A DNA stretch of 64,000 bases from Chitinophaga agri (GCF_010093065.1 NZ_CP048113.1:4030001-4094000); one strand, 5' to 3'. Counted from the stretch's first letter, positions 10,254 through 20,460 are shown. The notes: a model not told the origin generated them from the sequence alone. Program-made: numbers and translations.

Positions 10254-10631
10254 ATGAAAAAAGCAAAAATAGCACTTATTGGGATCATTTTCTTAACAGT
10301 AGGTGGAGGCGCACTTGCATTCAAAGTTGTTCGTGGCTTGAATCCGGCCTACACCTACTTAGGTAGCACTACATGGATTAGCACAGTAGTAGGAACTTTG
10401 GTTTACAGCACTACTGCTCCTGTATGCGTACGCCTTTCTATCGGCCCATCAATCGCATTTATCTCTAACGTTGGAATTCCGGCCCAAGATGTTTACAGAA
10501 CGACTTTAACTAACACAGTATTTACAACAACCACATCTTTCGGCGGACCAACAGTAAGTACAACCCGACCAACTACTATTTGTCATATTTGTTGTCCATT
10601 GGCTCAAACGTTTATAAGTACGATTCAATAA
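10254..10631 (+). CDS. Small Thr-rich exported protein, copy C
   Basis: The 125-residue product is read from ATG 10254 because the N-terminus MKKAKIALIGIIFLTVGGGALAF then matches its paralogues; the longer upstream extension has no such match. It shares NPAYTYLGSTTW, VYSTTAPVC, SNVGIPAQDVY, FTTTT and GGPTVSTTRP with copies B and D. It carries two extra cysteines near the C-terminus (TICHICCPL), giving four in the exported part. A 190-base spacer separates it from copy B, and a strong hairpin follows the stop. Likely exported or surface-bound, function unknown. Confidence 0.68.
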   Translation: MKKAKIALIGIIFLTVGGGALAFKVVRGLNPAYTYLGSTTWISTVVGTLVYSTTAPVCVRLSIGPSIAFISNVGIPAQDVYRTTLTNTVFTTTTSFGGPTVSTTRPTTICHICCPLAQTFISTIQ

Positions 10632-10656
10632 AGCTCAGAGGTGAGTGTTTAAACTA

Positions 10657-10689
10657 AAGAGGAGTATTCAAAGCTGAGATACTCCTCTT
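10657..10689 (+). terminator. Hairpin terminator after small gene C
   Basis: A perfect 11-bp stem, AAGAGGAGTAT with ATACTCCTCTT, with an 11-base loop, 25 bases after the stop codon. Confidence 0.7.
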
Positions 10690-11245
10690 AAATATACCAA
10701 GTCTATATTGTTGACTTTATTTTATCTACGCTTGGTAAACCTTGTCATTAGCATATTGGAAGCCAGTAATTAAATTACACCATGATCATTTACGATAGTT
10801 TGTATTTGCCTTTCAAACAAACAACATCAGCGTCACACATTTAAAAAAATATCAGTATCAGTATCTTGTGATATTTCAAGTAGGCCGATTTCATGTTATA
10901 CCATAAATAACTCTCGCTGATATGAGAATATGCAGACCAGTATGAATATTCAAAATGAAGCCATTAAAACTATAATTATACTTATAAAATTGTATATAGT
11001 TTACCGGTCTTTCGATACAATTTTTCCGTATTATGCACCGAAATAGGATTAGCTGTCATATAAACTACTAAAGAGCTTAAATACCATATTGACCAATAAT
11101 ACTGCTAGGAAATAATGATAACTATTCCGAGCATGCCACATCAATTCAACAGATTTCCACCCTTAATGCGAATAATAACAGCATAAATAAAAAGCTATGA
11201 GAGAGAACACACTTATCAAAAAACAAATCGTTCAACATCCATTTT
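10690..11245. other. AT-rich spacer without a gene
   Basis: About 555 bases between small gene C and the 3' end of S9 peptidase 2. It is very AT-rich, with no convincing open frame, RNA gene or repeat visible to me. Confidence 0.4.
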
Positions 11246-13909
11246 CTATTTCGTTTCATTACCAAGCGGATTACGCCTAAAGTTAGAAATTCCAGGCTGT
11301 TTCATCCATTGTGGAAATAAATTATTCTTTAAATAATATGAAAAAAACTGTTGTTGCCTCAAAGCAAAGTCCAATATATTATCGGGGTTATCTAATGTAT
11401 GCCCTTCTCCCTCATATTGCAATAACCAGACAGGTTTCTTTTGTCTCCTTAAAGCGACATACATCTCCAAAGCTTGAGCAAAATCTACAGCACCATCATC
11501 CTTATTATGCATTATCAACAATGGTGTTTTAACATTAGCTACTTTAAAAATAGGACTGTTTTCAATATACAAGTCCGGACTTTCCCACGGAGTTGTTCTC
11601 ATATTATTCTGCCCCACCTCATATAAATGAGCAAAATTACCACCTAATGAACTATATCCGCTAATAAAGTCAGAAACCCCAGCAGATGCCTGCGCAGCAG
11701 CAAAATGATTTGTATTTGTCATCAACACATAGGTTTCGTATCCCCCGAAACTATGTCCCTCCAATCCCATTCTATTAGTATCAATCCATTGAAATTCCTT
11801 AAGTTTTTTGATAGATGACGTTACAGATTCTACGATTCCTTTTGCAGGTCTACCAGGTGGTATATAGACATCAGGTAAGAAGACCAAATAACCGTTACTT
11901 ACATACCATGCTATATTTAAGGCTCCGGGACTAGGCTCCGGTGTTCTAAATAAATTCAACTGATAACTAAGCTTTTCATAATAGTGAAAAATTATAGGAT
12001 ATTTCTTTGTAGAATCGAAGTCCTCAGGCTTATACAAAATACCATGCAATTCTCTTCCATTATTCAAGTTCCATTTAACGAGTTTAGCAGTCATCCAGTT
12101 ATAATTTCCCTGAGGCCGAATGTTTGACAGTATTTTAAACTTTTTAAAATCTCTTGTCACGCATATGTTAGGGGCAAAAGAAGTACTCATGTATTGCAAT
12201 ATATAAGTATTACCATACTTGGCCCTAATTGGCTCTTTAGGAGTTCTCTCAACGAATAACCAAGGGAAATAATATATTCCATCACTCATATGAGTGATGT
12301 CAGGTTTATTCTCTTTACCTACCATGACCCTACATAGACCATTTCTCTTTGTTTCAGTATCAAAAGTTGCTAGGAGAAGGGTATCGCCGATCTTGGGTGA
12401 TGGATATGCATATTCATTTGCAGCTAATCTAAATATAATTTTATTCTTTTGCCCGATACCTCCAGTAATATTTATTGGACTCTTCAGCCCATATGGATCA
12501 ACCTGCCAAATATCGTATTGATCATAGACTAACAATCCTCTATCATCCGCAAGCCAAAAATATCCATAAGTAGATCCAGCCAAATCCGCATATGTCTCAT
12601 CAATACCAGCACCTAATTGAGATGGTATATCCGATGTTATACATCTAATTTTTCCATTAGCTATCTCATACGTAAAATAATTTCCAACGTGATAGTCATA
12701 CCATGAAACAAACGCCTCTTTTGAAGAAAGCTTAGGAGGCATTGTATACACTGGACCATCACTTATTATTTCCTTACTTTCACCAGTCATTACGGAAATG
12801 AGTTCGTATTTCTTTTTATAGCTGTTCCAATTCTGTTCTCCGGAATTACCGATAGTATTTGTTATTACAAACTCATTACCGATTCCATTTCCACCTATGA
12901 CTGATGTGGAATCCGGCTTTTCAAGTATAATTACATTTTTGCTTTCAACTCCCACAGCTGCAAATACTTCAACCGATCTATTTTGAGCCATTCCAGATAG
13001 GGTTGACTGCATAAAGTCATCCTTATAATGCCATAATTTAAGCGTTGGCTTTAGAAAAAAATTCCTATCCCAATCATCTCGAACATGGCTATTCATCTGC
13101 ATAATCAAGCCAAAAAATATTTTCTTTGAATCTTTTGAAAAATATGGTGCTCTAAAAGATAGTTCTCGTCCATCTTTTAAATACTTTTCTCCTCCAATTA
13201 GTTCAACCGGCTTCCAAAAATCACTTTTGTAATAAAACAGACTCTTTACACCATTAATTATCGGGCAGAATACAATTCCTGTCCCATTTTTATCGAAAAC
13301 GGGGTTACCTGATATTTTTCCATGTATTATTCTACTCACTTTTAAAGTGGATAGATCCACCCAATCTAAGGATGAATCTCCTACTATAAGCATCACTGTG
13401 CCCTGCGAATTAAACAAAGAAACTTTTCCTTCATTAAAATCAAAGGTTCGCCCTCTAGCCAAATCATGTAAGTATATCCTACCATCGGAACGATAACTTA
13501 AAAATTGAGGTCCTCCTTCCGTAGTTACCGAAAAAGAAGAGACTTTGATTATTTTCCTCCGGTTAAAATTACTGAGCTTAAGAACATTTAATGTATCAGC
13601 AGTAAGAAATATTGCATACTTGCTATCAGCTGTAAACTTAGGATCTCCAATTATAAAAGGATAGGTCACTGAAAAAGAATCAACTACAGACTTTACTACA
13701 ACACTTATTCCTTCTGACAATGAACCATGATTATACCATACAAATTTACCATCATTACTGATATCATAATTTACTAACGCGTCCCAATTTTCGTACGATT
13801 GATTATTAAGTGGAGTTTTCTGGGCTAAAGATGAGATTGAAAAAAAACTAAAACAGGCAGTAACTATTTTTCTTAGACCTATTCTCCGCAGCAGTAAGCA
13901 GATCTTCAT
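11246..13909 (-). CDS. Secreted S9-type peptidase 2
   Basis: The 887-residue protein has a signal peptide (MKICLLLRR...SSLAQ), a propeller-like N-terminal region starting NQSYENWDALVNYDISNDGKFVWY, and an alpha/beta-hydrolase domain. The nucleophile is Ser720 in GHSFGG. The acid (HNKDDGAVDF) and His (EGEGHTLD) blocks match those of the other two copies. I start at ATG 13909, not 13975, because the longer form precedes the putative -7 box and would bury the signal peptide. The gene is clearly richer in A and T than S9 copies 1 and 3, and lies within an AT-rich island with small genes B, C and D and SusCD 1. This suggests the whole cassette was acquired together. Confidence 0.83.
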   Translation of the reverse strand: MKICLLLRRIGLRKIVTACFSFFSISSLAQKTPLNNQSYENWDALVNYDISNDGKFVWYNHGSLSEGISVVVKSVVDSFSVTYPFIIGDPKFTADSKYAIFLTADTLNVLKLSNFNRRKIIKVSSFSVTTEGGPQFLSYRSDGRIYLHDLARGRTFDFNEGKVSLFNSQGTVMLIVGDSSLDWVDLSTLKVSRIIHGKISGNPVFDKNGTGIVFCPIINGVKSLFYYKSDFWKPVELIGGEKYLKDGRELSFRAPYFSKDSKKIFFGLIMQMNSHVRDDWDRNFFLKPTLKLWHYKDDFMQSTLSGMAQNRSVEVFAAVGVESKNVIILEKPDSTSVIGGNGIGNEFVITNTIGNSGEQNWNSYKKKYELISVMTGESKEIISDGPVYTMPPKLSSKEAFVSWYDYHVGNYFTYEIANGKIRCITSDIPSQLGAGIDETYADLAGSTYGYFWLADDRGLLVYDQYDIWQVDPYGLKSPINITGGIGQKNKIIFRLAANEYAYPSPKIGDTLLLATFDTETKRNGLCRVMVGKENKPDITHMSDGIYYFPWLFVERTPKEPIRAKYGNTYILQYMSTSFAPNICVTRDFKKFKILSNIRPQGNYNWMTAKLVKWNLNNGRELHGILYKPEDFDSTKKYPIIFHYYEKLSYQLNLFRTPEPSPGALNIAWYVSNGYLVFLPDVYIPPGRPAKGIVESVTSSIKKLKEFQWIDTNRMGLEGHSFGGYETYVLMTNTNHFAAAQASAGVSDFISGYSSLGGNFAHLYEVGQNNMRTTPWESPDLYIENSPIFKVANVKTPLLIMHNKDDGAVDFAQALEMYVALRRQKKPVWLLQYEGEGHTLDNPDNILDFALRQQQFFSYYLKNNLFPQWMKQPGISNFRRNPLGNETK

Positions 13910-13937
13910 ATAATGATATGTTTTTAATATTTCTAAA

Positions 13938-13972
13938 TCAAAGTAATGTAACAAACAATCATAGTTAGATGA
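13938..13972 (-). promoter_or_regulatory. Possible promoter of S9 peptidase 2
   Basis: Minus strand TACTTTGA (13945-13938) is a good -7 box 28 nt before the ATG at 13909. TCATCTAA (13972-13965) lies 19 nt upstream of it, a weak version of the regulon-1 octamer with the wrong spacing. Confidence 0.3.
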
Positions 13973-14302
13973 CATTAAATGTATCCCTTAATGTAATACA
14001 CTTCTTGGCCGTTATTCAGTATAAACATGAATCTTATCTTCAGATCAATAGAGGTTCGGAATGTCTTCTAGATTAAATATAATAATACTACATGACAATA
14101 TCGAATAAACCAAAATCACATAAACTATCTCTCTATCTGCAAACTAGAATGCTTATCTCCTAAATGACAATTACTATATAAAAACTAATTTTGAAGGAGA
14201 TTAAGAGCTGAACACAGAGTAAATATAAAACTTTAATATATCGTTGCGCAACAATGGGGATACCGAAAACCATTAGAAAAGAGTAGGTAATTTAAACAAC
14301 CC

Positions 14303-14322
14303 TTGTCTACATTCGTAGACAA
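14303..14322 (+). other. Short inverted repeat just before small gene D
   Basis: A perfect 8-bp stem, TTGTCTAC with GTAGACAA, with a 4-base loop, 14 bases before the ATG at 14337. It may be an operator or a 5' leader hairpin. The remainder of the spacer 13973-14336 is AT-rich and shows nothing else. Confidence 0.4.
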
Positions 14323-14336
14323 AAAATTTCTCTCAT

Positions 14337-14720
14337 ATGAAAAAGGCAAGAATAATTCTTACGTGTGTAGCTTTTATGGCTGTAGTTGGAGGCGCATTTG
14401 CTTTTAGCGTTCTACGTAACACTCGTCCAGCTTACAGTTTCGCTGGTGGAACTACTTGGACCAGCACATTAGTTGGCACGAAAGTGTATAGCACTACTGT
14501 TCCTTTATGTCTACCAAGGTCAATCGTTGCGTCTAGAGCATACGTAAGCAATGTTGGTATACCAGCTACCGACGTATATACAACCACATTGGCTAATACA
14601 ATATTTACTACCACAACTACGACCACGCCAGGTGCACCAACTGTTAGCACAACGTTACCTGCTACTTTTTGTAATACACTGGCTCCATTAGCCAACACTC
14701 TTATCACTACTATTCAATAA
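14337..14720 (+). CDS. Small Thr-rich exported protein, copy D
   Basis: The 127-residue product starts MKKARIILTCVAFMAVVGGAFAF and shares RPAYSFAGGTTWTST, VYSTTVPLC, SNVGIPATDVY, FTTTTTTTPGAPTVSTTLP and FCNTLAPLANTL with copies B and C. The two exported cysteines are at conserved positions. It sits between S9 peptidase 2 and the SusD/SusC operon and converges with SusD. The position, inside a SusCD-peptidase cassette, parallels copy E in the second cassette. Function is unknown; a secreted substrate or signal recognised by the SusCD pair is one possibility. Confidence 0.72.
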   Translation: MKKARIILTCVAFMAVVGGAFAFSVLRNTRPAYSFAGGTTWTSTLVGTKVYSTTVPLCLPRSIVASRAYVSNVGIPATDVYTTTLANTIFTTTTTTTPGAPTVSTTLPATFCNTLAPLANTLITTIQ

Positions 14721-14729
14721 TTGATAAAC

Positions 14730-14772
14730 AATAAGGATAACAGTTGGGCGACAACTAACTGCTATCCTTATT
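14730..14772. terminator. Bidirectional hairpin terminator
   Basis: A 16-bp stem with one mismatch, AATAAGGATAACAGTT with AACTGCTATCCTTATT, lies between small gene D and the stop of SusD 1, and probably serves both. Confidence 0.72.
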
Positions 14773-16188
14773 TTAATACCCTTGATTCTGCTTCAAACTA
14801 GGATTAAGTCTTAAATCCCTCTCTGGTATAGGAAACAATGCCCTATAAGAGCTCCATTCACTGCCTTTTTTAGGCGAAACCTTCATCATTACACCATCAA
14901 CAAGTTTATTCCTTTTCAAATCCATCCATCGATGGCCCCATTCTGCGAATAATTCCACTTGACGTTCATGTAATATTCTATCTAATATTAGATCTGCGTT
15001 ATTGACTAAAATTGGTTGCAAACCAGCTCTTCGCCGGATTATATTAAGATCACTTTTAGCATCTTCAAGAAGACCAAGTACAGCCTTTGCCTCGCTTCTT
15101 ATAAGATATAATTCTGAAAGACGTATGACACTCAAATATTCGCTCTTATCACCTTCTAACTTATTCTGCCTGTATTTAAATGGATAGTTATAAACCTGCG
15201 TTGCTGATGAATATCTCCTTACCCAAGTATTGAGTCTATTATCGCCAGACTCAAATGCATTAATTAAAAAATCACTGATCCAAGCAGGGTTTTCACGTTC
15301 ATTGGGATCTCTTTCTAGCACAAACACCCGCGCATCGAAAGTACCATAATATGTCGCATCCGGATTATTGTACATAGGCTGTAGTTGCCAAATACTTTCT
15401 TTACTATTCTTTAAAAAAACATCACTGAGAGGCACTGTATCATATAGCTCCTTATTATTTATCACATCATTCGATTCATTTATAGCATTTTCCCAATCGC
15501 CAATATATAAATAGACTCTTGCGAGTAATGCAGCGGCGGCCCATTTGTTAGGCCTCAGACGTTCGTAAGTTGTCGAAATAACATTGGCATCAAGATATTC
15601 CTCACTTAGTAATAACTTCGCTTCATTTAAATCACTTAATATTTGTTTATAAACCTGAGCTACTGATACTCTTGGCGAAGATTGATTCTCACGATAGTCA
15701 GCAGTGATTAACAAGGGAACATCTCCGTACAGATTAACAAGATAAAAATAGCAAAAAGCTCTTACAAATTTAGCTTCTCCTAGTAGATGTCGCTTAACAT
15801 TATCGGATAAAGTAGTACTTCTCGTTACACCATCTATTATCGCATTAACTTTATATATAAATTTATATAGAGATGCCCAAAATCCGCCACCGCTGCCAAT
15901 ATCAATATAGTTCGTGTAAAAATTCATTAATCCGCTAGTAGGATAAACTGTCAATTCATCGGCTGCGGCGCCGCAGCTAATTGATACACCAGATACTCCC
16001 TGTGAAAAACTTGTTTTCTGAACCAAGTCATAATACACACCTGTCATTGCTGCAGCAGCCGAAGTATTGGAACGATATACATATCTTGCAACAATTTTAT
16101 CTTGGGGATCTCCGACATCAAGAAATTTATCGCAAGAAATATTAAAAAACATTAAAAATATCGCAATCACATATTTATACATCTTCAT
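14773..16188 (-). CDS. SusD/RagB-type outer-membrane lipoprotein 1
   Basis: The 471-residue protein has a lipobox (FNISC) and the SusD/RagB fold signature: the SusD-like N-terminal part with AEAKFVRAFCYFYLVNLYGDVPL and the C-terminal RRRAGL and WMDLKR blocks. SusD proteins sit on the cell surface, bind the ligand and act as a lid on the partner SusC pore. It follows SusC 1 after 12 bases in the same operon. There is no glycosidase in this cassette, only an S9 peptidase and small exported proteins. The ligand may therefore be a peptide or glycopeptide, as with RagAB of Porphyromonas, rather than a polysaccharide; this is an inference. Confidence 0.9.
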   Translation of the reverse strand: MKMYKYVIAIFLMFFNISCDKFLDVGDPQDKIVARYVYRSNTSAAAAMTGVYYDLVQKTSFSQGVSGVSISCGAAADELTVYPTSGLMNFYTNYIDIGSGGGFWASLYKFIYKVNAIIDGVTRSTTLSDNVKRHLLGEAKFVRAFCYFYLVNLYGDVPLLITADYRENQSSPRVSVAQVYKQILSDLNEAKLLLSEEYLDANVISTTYERLRPNKWAAAALLARVYLYIGDWENAINESNDVINNKELYDTVPLSDVFLKNSKESIWQLQPMYNNPDATYYGTFDARVFVLERDPNERENPAWISDFLINAFESGDNRLNTWVRRYSSATQVYNYPFKYRQNKLEGDKSEYLSVIRLSELYLIRSEAKAVLGLLEDAKSDLNIIRRRAGLQPILVNNADLILDRILHERQVELFAEWGHRWMDLKRNKLVDGVMMKVSPKKGSEWSSYRALFPIPERDLRLNPSLKQNQGY

Positions 16189-16200
16189 TTCCTATTTTTT

Positions 16201-19200
16201 CTAGTTGATGGAAAGTTGAATACCCGCAGTAACTACTCTTAACGGGGGCAACGAATAAACGGATTGAGTTTCCGGATCCCAACCGGGATAGTTACTAATT
16301 GTAAATAAATTTTGGCATTGGATATAGAGTCGACCCTTATTTACCCCTATCTTTCTCCTCACAATTTCAGGAATCTGCCACGATATGGCCAAATTCTTAC
16401 ATCGCAAGAAAGATGCGTCAATATATGCCATGTCACTCGTTGTAACAACTCGCTGATATGGATCTGTAATAAATCCGTTTTGACTGAACCGCTGTCTCTC
16501 TGAAACATCTCCAATATTCTTCCATCTTTTGAGTGCGTCTAAAGGTTGATTTCTAATTGTTCCAGGAGTCCACATTACATTATATAAACTATTTAAGCCA
16601 TTTTGCTTAACATATTGAAATAAAAAATCAATATTAAAGTTTCCTATCCTAACAGTATTCTGAATTCCTCCGAAGAAATTTGGTGCGATATCAATCTTAT
16701 TATTAGGCACAGCTTGGCTAAACTCTACTGCTTTTCCGTCAATTCCTTTAAAAAGATAGTCTCCGGTTGCTGGATTCACACCCATTACATTAAATACTAG
16801 CACCTCAGATAACGATCCGCCTTCAAGCGCAAATAATCCACCGTTTCCCTCATATGAGACTAGCTTATTGCGTGATCTAGAGAAGTTGAAAGCTGTAGAC
16901 CATTCAAAATTTTCATTTCTAATATTCTTAGTAACAAAACTAGCTTCAACACCTTTATTCTCCAAAACAGCTGGCAGATTACCTGTAATAAAATCAACAC
17001 CCACCATACTTGGTTGTGGATAACCAATTAATTGATCGGTTGATCGATTGCGATAATAACTAATGGATAAGGAAACCCTGTCTTTCAAAAAACTTGTTTC
17101 TATTCCTAATTCGGCCTTACGCGTCAACTCCCATTTGTAATCAGGATTAAACATTCCAATTACTCGTAATCCTTTCATACCTTGATAAGACTGTTGAACG
17201 TACTCATATCTGTCTAGATACTCGTAGTCTCCAATTTGATCATTACCAGTGGTCCCGTAGCTAGCTCTTAACTTACCATAACTTAAAAATGACAATTTTT
17301 CTTTGAAAAAGCTCTCTTCTGAAAAAATCCAGCCAGCCCCAATAGCATAAAATGTATTATAACGCTCCCTTGGACCAAAACGACTGCTACCATCTCTTCT
17401 AGTTGTAAGGTTTAGCAGATATTTGCTAAACAACTCATATCCAATCCTACCAAATACTGATAGATATTTATACTTGCTTCCTGTACCATAGGAATAGAAG
17501 AAGTTTGCTGAGGCGGGATTTCGGATTAATGCATCGTCTGTAATATCAGAAGCATCGGTACGTAAAGAAGATAGATTATCGCCCAATAATGTCCCACCGA
17601 TTAGCCCGTTTAATTGACCTGGGCCTAATTTCTCAGAAATTGATACTTGCGGCTCTAATATCCATGATGATTTTTTAGTATTTGCATAAGTTGCGCTAGC
17701 CCTTGCCCAGCTTTGATTCGCCGGATCATATCCTGCAATTGGCCGTCCTTCAAATGTATTTATATTTATATCGTTATATCCAACACTTACCTTCAATGAT
17801 ATACTCCTCCATACTCTATAATTCATATCCAACCTACTTACTAAATTCTTGGTATTAGTTTCAGTGATTCCACTTACTAATATCTCAGCTAGCGGATTAG
17901 ACCAGGTTGAATTTTCCCAATTTAAATTACCATTTGAATCGTACAAGGTAGGTGCATTGGGTGGCAAATCTAAAAAAGAACCGTAGTTAGCAGTAGGTAG
18001 ATTATTTTTCCTTGCAGAATAGCTTCCAGTTAGCCCAACGCTAAACTTTTGATTCGGAGATCTCCCTGTAATACTAAAATGGGATCCGCCATTAGTTGCA
18101 GAAAAATCGCCTGGAAAAACTGTTGTTTCCCGATGATAATTGCCACCTACGAGATATTGAATTATATCATTTCCTCCCGTTACCGACATTTGAGCGTCAG
18201 TATAATTGGCACTACCGCCAATGAACATTTTCTGCCAATCTGTATACCTGGTTGTATCCCATATCAATAGGTCGGGAGCATTTTGAATATTGGGACTCTC
18301 TTTATCATTCATAAATGCTTCGTGCCTCATTTGCAAATATTGTTTGGTATCCATTAACTCGCGCATTTTTGATACTCGTGAAATACCATGGGAGACATTT
18401 ATATCTAACTTCGCAGATCCAGACTTGCCTTTTTTCGTTGTAATTAAAACGACTCCATTTGCTCCTCTCGATCCATAAATAGCAGTCGCATCTGCGTCTT
18501 TTAGTACATCAATACTTTCAACATCGGCAGGATTTATGAAATTCAAGGCAGATATTTCTCCTCCCATGGATCCAAAACTTGATAGACCGGATATATTTCC
18601 CGGATAAGGAATACCGTCAACTATAATTAAAGGCTGAGTACCTTTGGCTATACTATTTTGACCACGTATTTGTATTCTTACTGGTCCTCCCTGCACTCCT
18701 GTGGTTTGCGTTATTGTCATCCCTGGAACCCTTCCCTGCAATGCCAATAGTGGGTCCGTGATAGGCTGCTTGGCTATATCTTCAGCTTTAACAGATGTAA
18801 CATTGCCCGTATAAAAACGTCGACTAGTAATCTGATAACCAACAATTACCGGCCCATTCAACTCATCAATCTTCTCATCCATACTCACATTAACAACTCG
18901 AGAATTAGCAAGTGCTTCCTTCTTTCCAAATCTAACATGAGAAATTACAAGAATCGCATTTGCTTCAACACCTGACAACGTAAACCTCCCTTCGCCATTC
19001 GTCATTGTCCCATGCTTAGTCCCCTTAACTATAACTGTCGCTCCAGGTATCGGCGTACCATCCACATCCAATACCTTCCCCGAAATAGTTAACAACTCCA
19101 CATCCGCATTCCCAACACTCTCCCTCCTCTTCAACGTCACCATCTCATCCCTATACACCCACTCCACCCCCTTCTTCCCCACCAACTCCTCCAACACCTC

Positions 19201-19461
19201 ATCCAGCGCTACCTTTTCAAACTCCACACTCACCTTCTCATTCACATCTATGATCTCATTCGCATACATAAACCTCAAACCCGTCTGTTTCTCTATCTGT
19301 TTAAACACCTTTCCCAGCGCCAGGTCTTTTGCAACCACCGTCACTTTTTGCTTTCCGGTCTGGTCAGTGCCAGTCGCGGCGTTCGCAGCAAACGAAAAAA
19401 ACAACATAAACACAGACAAGCACCTGAGGATCAGGTTGCTCCGAGGCGTAGAGATGAGCAT
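16201..19461 (-). CDS. SusC/RagA-type TonB-dependent transporter 1 with STN domain
   Basis: The 1086-residue protein has a signal peptide, an STN secretin/TonB signalling domain (about residues 35-115), a carboxypeptidase-like regulatory domain (about 125-205, ISGKVLDVDGTPIPGATVIVKG), a plug domain (about 215-330, QPLIIVDGIPYPG and ATAIYGSRGANGVVLITTKKG) and a 22-strand barrel. The STN domain normally touches a FecR anti-sigma factor, and FecR 1 lies just across the divergent spacer. It imports large ligands through the outer membrane with SusD 1. Codon use changes sharply near 18.9-19.0 kb. The first 150 codons prefer G-ending codons, while the rest is AT-rich, so the gene may be a recombinant. 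Confidence 0.92.
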   Translation of the reverse strand: MLISTPRSNLILRCLSVFMLFFSFAANAATGTDQTGKQKVTVVAKDLALGKVFKQIEKQTGLRFMYANEIIDVNEKVSVEFEKVALDEVLEELVGKKGVEWVYRDEMVTLKRRESVGNADVELLTISGKVLDVDGTPIPGATVIVKGTKHGTMTNGEGRFTLSGVEANAILVISHVRFGKKEALANSRVVNVSMDEKIDELNGPVIVGYQITSRRFYTGNVTSVKAEDIAKQPITDPLLALQGRVPGMTITQTTGVQGGPVRIQIRGQNSIAKGTQPLIIVDGIPYPGNISGLSSFGSMGGEISALNFINPADVESIDVLKDADATAIYGSRGANGVVLITTKKGKSGSAKLDINVSHGISRVSKMRELMDTKQYLQMRHEAFMNDKESPNIQNAPDLLIWDTTRYTDWQKMFIGGSANYTDAQMSVTGGNDIIQYLVGGNYHRETTVFPGDFSATNGGSHFSITGRSPNQKFSVGLTGSYSARKNNLPTANYGSFLDLPPNAPTLYDSNGNLNWENSTWSNPLAEILVSGITETNTKNLVSRLDMNYRVWRSISLKVSVGYNDININTFEGRPIAGYDPANQSWARASATYANTKKSSWILEPQVSISEKLGPGQLNGLIGGTLLGDNLSSLRTDASDITDDALIRNPASANFFYSYGTGSKYKYLSVFGRIGYELFSKYLLNLTTRRDGSSRFGPRERYNTFYAIGAGWIFSEESFFKEKLSFLSYGKLRASYGTTGNDQIGDYEYLDRYEYVQQSYQGMKGLRVIGMFNPDYKWELTRKAELGIETSFLKDRVSLSISYYRNRSTDQLIGYPQPSMVGVDFITGNLPAVLENKGVEASFVTKNIRNENFEWSTAFNFSRSRNKLVSYEGNGGLFALEGGSLSEVLVFNVMGVNPATGDYLFKGIDGKAVEFSQAVPNNKIDIAPNFFGGIQNTVRIGNFNIDFLFQYVKQNGLNSLYNVMWTPGTIRNQPLDALKRWKNIGDVSERQRFSQNGFITDPYQRVVTTSDMAYIDASFLRCKNLAISWQIPEIVRRKIGVNKGRLYIQCQNLFTISNYPGWDPETQSVYSLPPLRVVTAGIQLSIN

Positions 19462-19680
19462 AAGAGTTAATTGAGTTGGTTTTTGTAATAACGCATAGTA
19501 TTAAACGCCGTAGCTAAACGACATGACAATTCCACTATTTTCAACGGATAATAAACAGATAAATAATAAACGATTAGCTAGTTAGACTTTGATTGTCTGA
19601 TTGGTTCAAAACTTCCAATGATTAGTTTCCAACGATATGTTCGTGATAAAAAATTCTGAGTCGGTTCCACTGATAAAGGG

Positions 19681-19707
19681 TAGTCGCTTTCAAAAATAAA
19701 AAGTACT
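19681..19707 (-). promoter_or_regulatory. Putative ECF sigma promoter of SusC/SusD 1
   Basis: Minus strand AGTAC (19707-19703) followed by TTTTT, and after 16 nt in all CGACTA (19686-19681). The same pair occurs before SusC 2 and FecR 1. It implies a leader of about 210 nt before the start at 19461. The rest of the spacer holds the sigma 1 promoter. Confidence 0.55.
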
Positions 19708-19762
19708 CTCAAGATTTAACAGAAATTTAAAACCTTAACAAACGATGGAAAATCTGCATCTG

Positions 19763-19807
19763 TTAACACCGCATTAACTACTCGCAATTTGAGATTCAGT
19801 AGCTTAG
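19763..19807 (+). promoter_or_regulatory. Regulon-2 promoter of sigma factor 1
   Basis: TTAAC at 19763-19767 and again at 19774-19778 (period 11), then 21 nt, then TAGCTTAG (19800-19807). The same grammar occurs before sigma 2, the gene at 56408 and the gene at 57142. Period-11 direct repeats are typical for OmpR/PhoB-family response regulators. Confidence 0.6.
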
Positions 19808-19908
19808 CAAGTGTACAAAATACGTTCATTGTCTGTGCTCCCCAACCATTTATTATCCCTTGAATGCCATATACAGCTTATTGTATAACTACTTATTCTG
19901 TTCCTAGT

Positions 19909-20460
19909 ATGCAAGCACTTGACGGTTACAACGATGAACATCTCTTCAGCCTCTTACAGGAAGGCAGCGAAGCCGCTTTCAACACGATATTCGCCCGCTA
20001 CAGCCGGCGCTTATATCTGGAAGCGTACAACCGTTTACAAGACGAGGATGAAGGCAACGACATTGTGCAGGAAGTCTTCTGTTGGCTATGGGATAAGCGC
20101 AAAAGCCTGGACACACCGCAATGCCTGAAGGCTTATCTTGTACAGGTGGTTCGGTATAAGTGTATCGACCTGATCCGTAAGAAGACCAGTACAAGAGGCA
20201 AGAAACAGCAATACACCTGGCTGGCAGATACCTACACCACCACCACTCCTATAGAAACGAAGGAACTGGGCCGCCAGTTAGCCCTGGCGATCGATAGTAT
20301 TACCCCTGCCAGCAGACTTGCCTTCGAACAATTATACATCCATAAAAAAAGCCTCAAAGAAATTGCAGACCAGATGGAGATCAACGTCCAGTCTGTAAAG
20401 AACCACATTCACCGCGCACTGAAAGTGCTGCGCGAGAACCTGAAACACAGTTTATCATAA
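19909..20460 (+). CDS. ECF RNA polymerase sigma factor 1
   Basis: The product is a 183-residue sigma-70 family ECF factor with region 2 (FNTIFARYSRRLYLEAYNRL, VQEVFCWLW) and region 4 helix-turn-helix (KKSLKEIADQMEINVQSVKNHIHRALK). I start at ATG 19909 because it aligns with sigma 2; ATG 19864 is also in frame. It should be held by FecR 1, encoded 36 bases downstream, and released when SusC 1 with its STN domain binds ligand. The promoters before FecR 1 and SusC 1 share a motif and are its likely targets. Confidence 0.87.
   Translation: MQALDGYNDEHLFSLLQEGSEAAFNTIFARYSRRLYLEAYNRLQDEDEGNDIVQEVFCWLWDKRKSLDTPQCLKAYLVQVVRYKCIDLIRKKTSTRGKKQQYTWLADTYTTTTPIETKELGRQLALAIDSITPASRLAFEQLYIHKKSLKEIADQMEINVQSVKNHIHRALKVLRENLKHSLS

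Noticed and set aside
9787..14707. Antisense open frames opposite small genes B and D
   Set aside because: They mirror the Thr-rich repeats as Val-rich shadows and carry no own signals.
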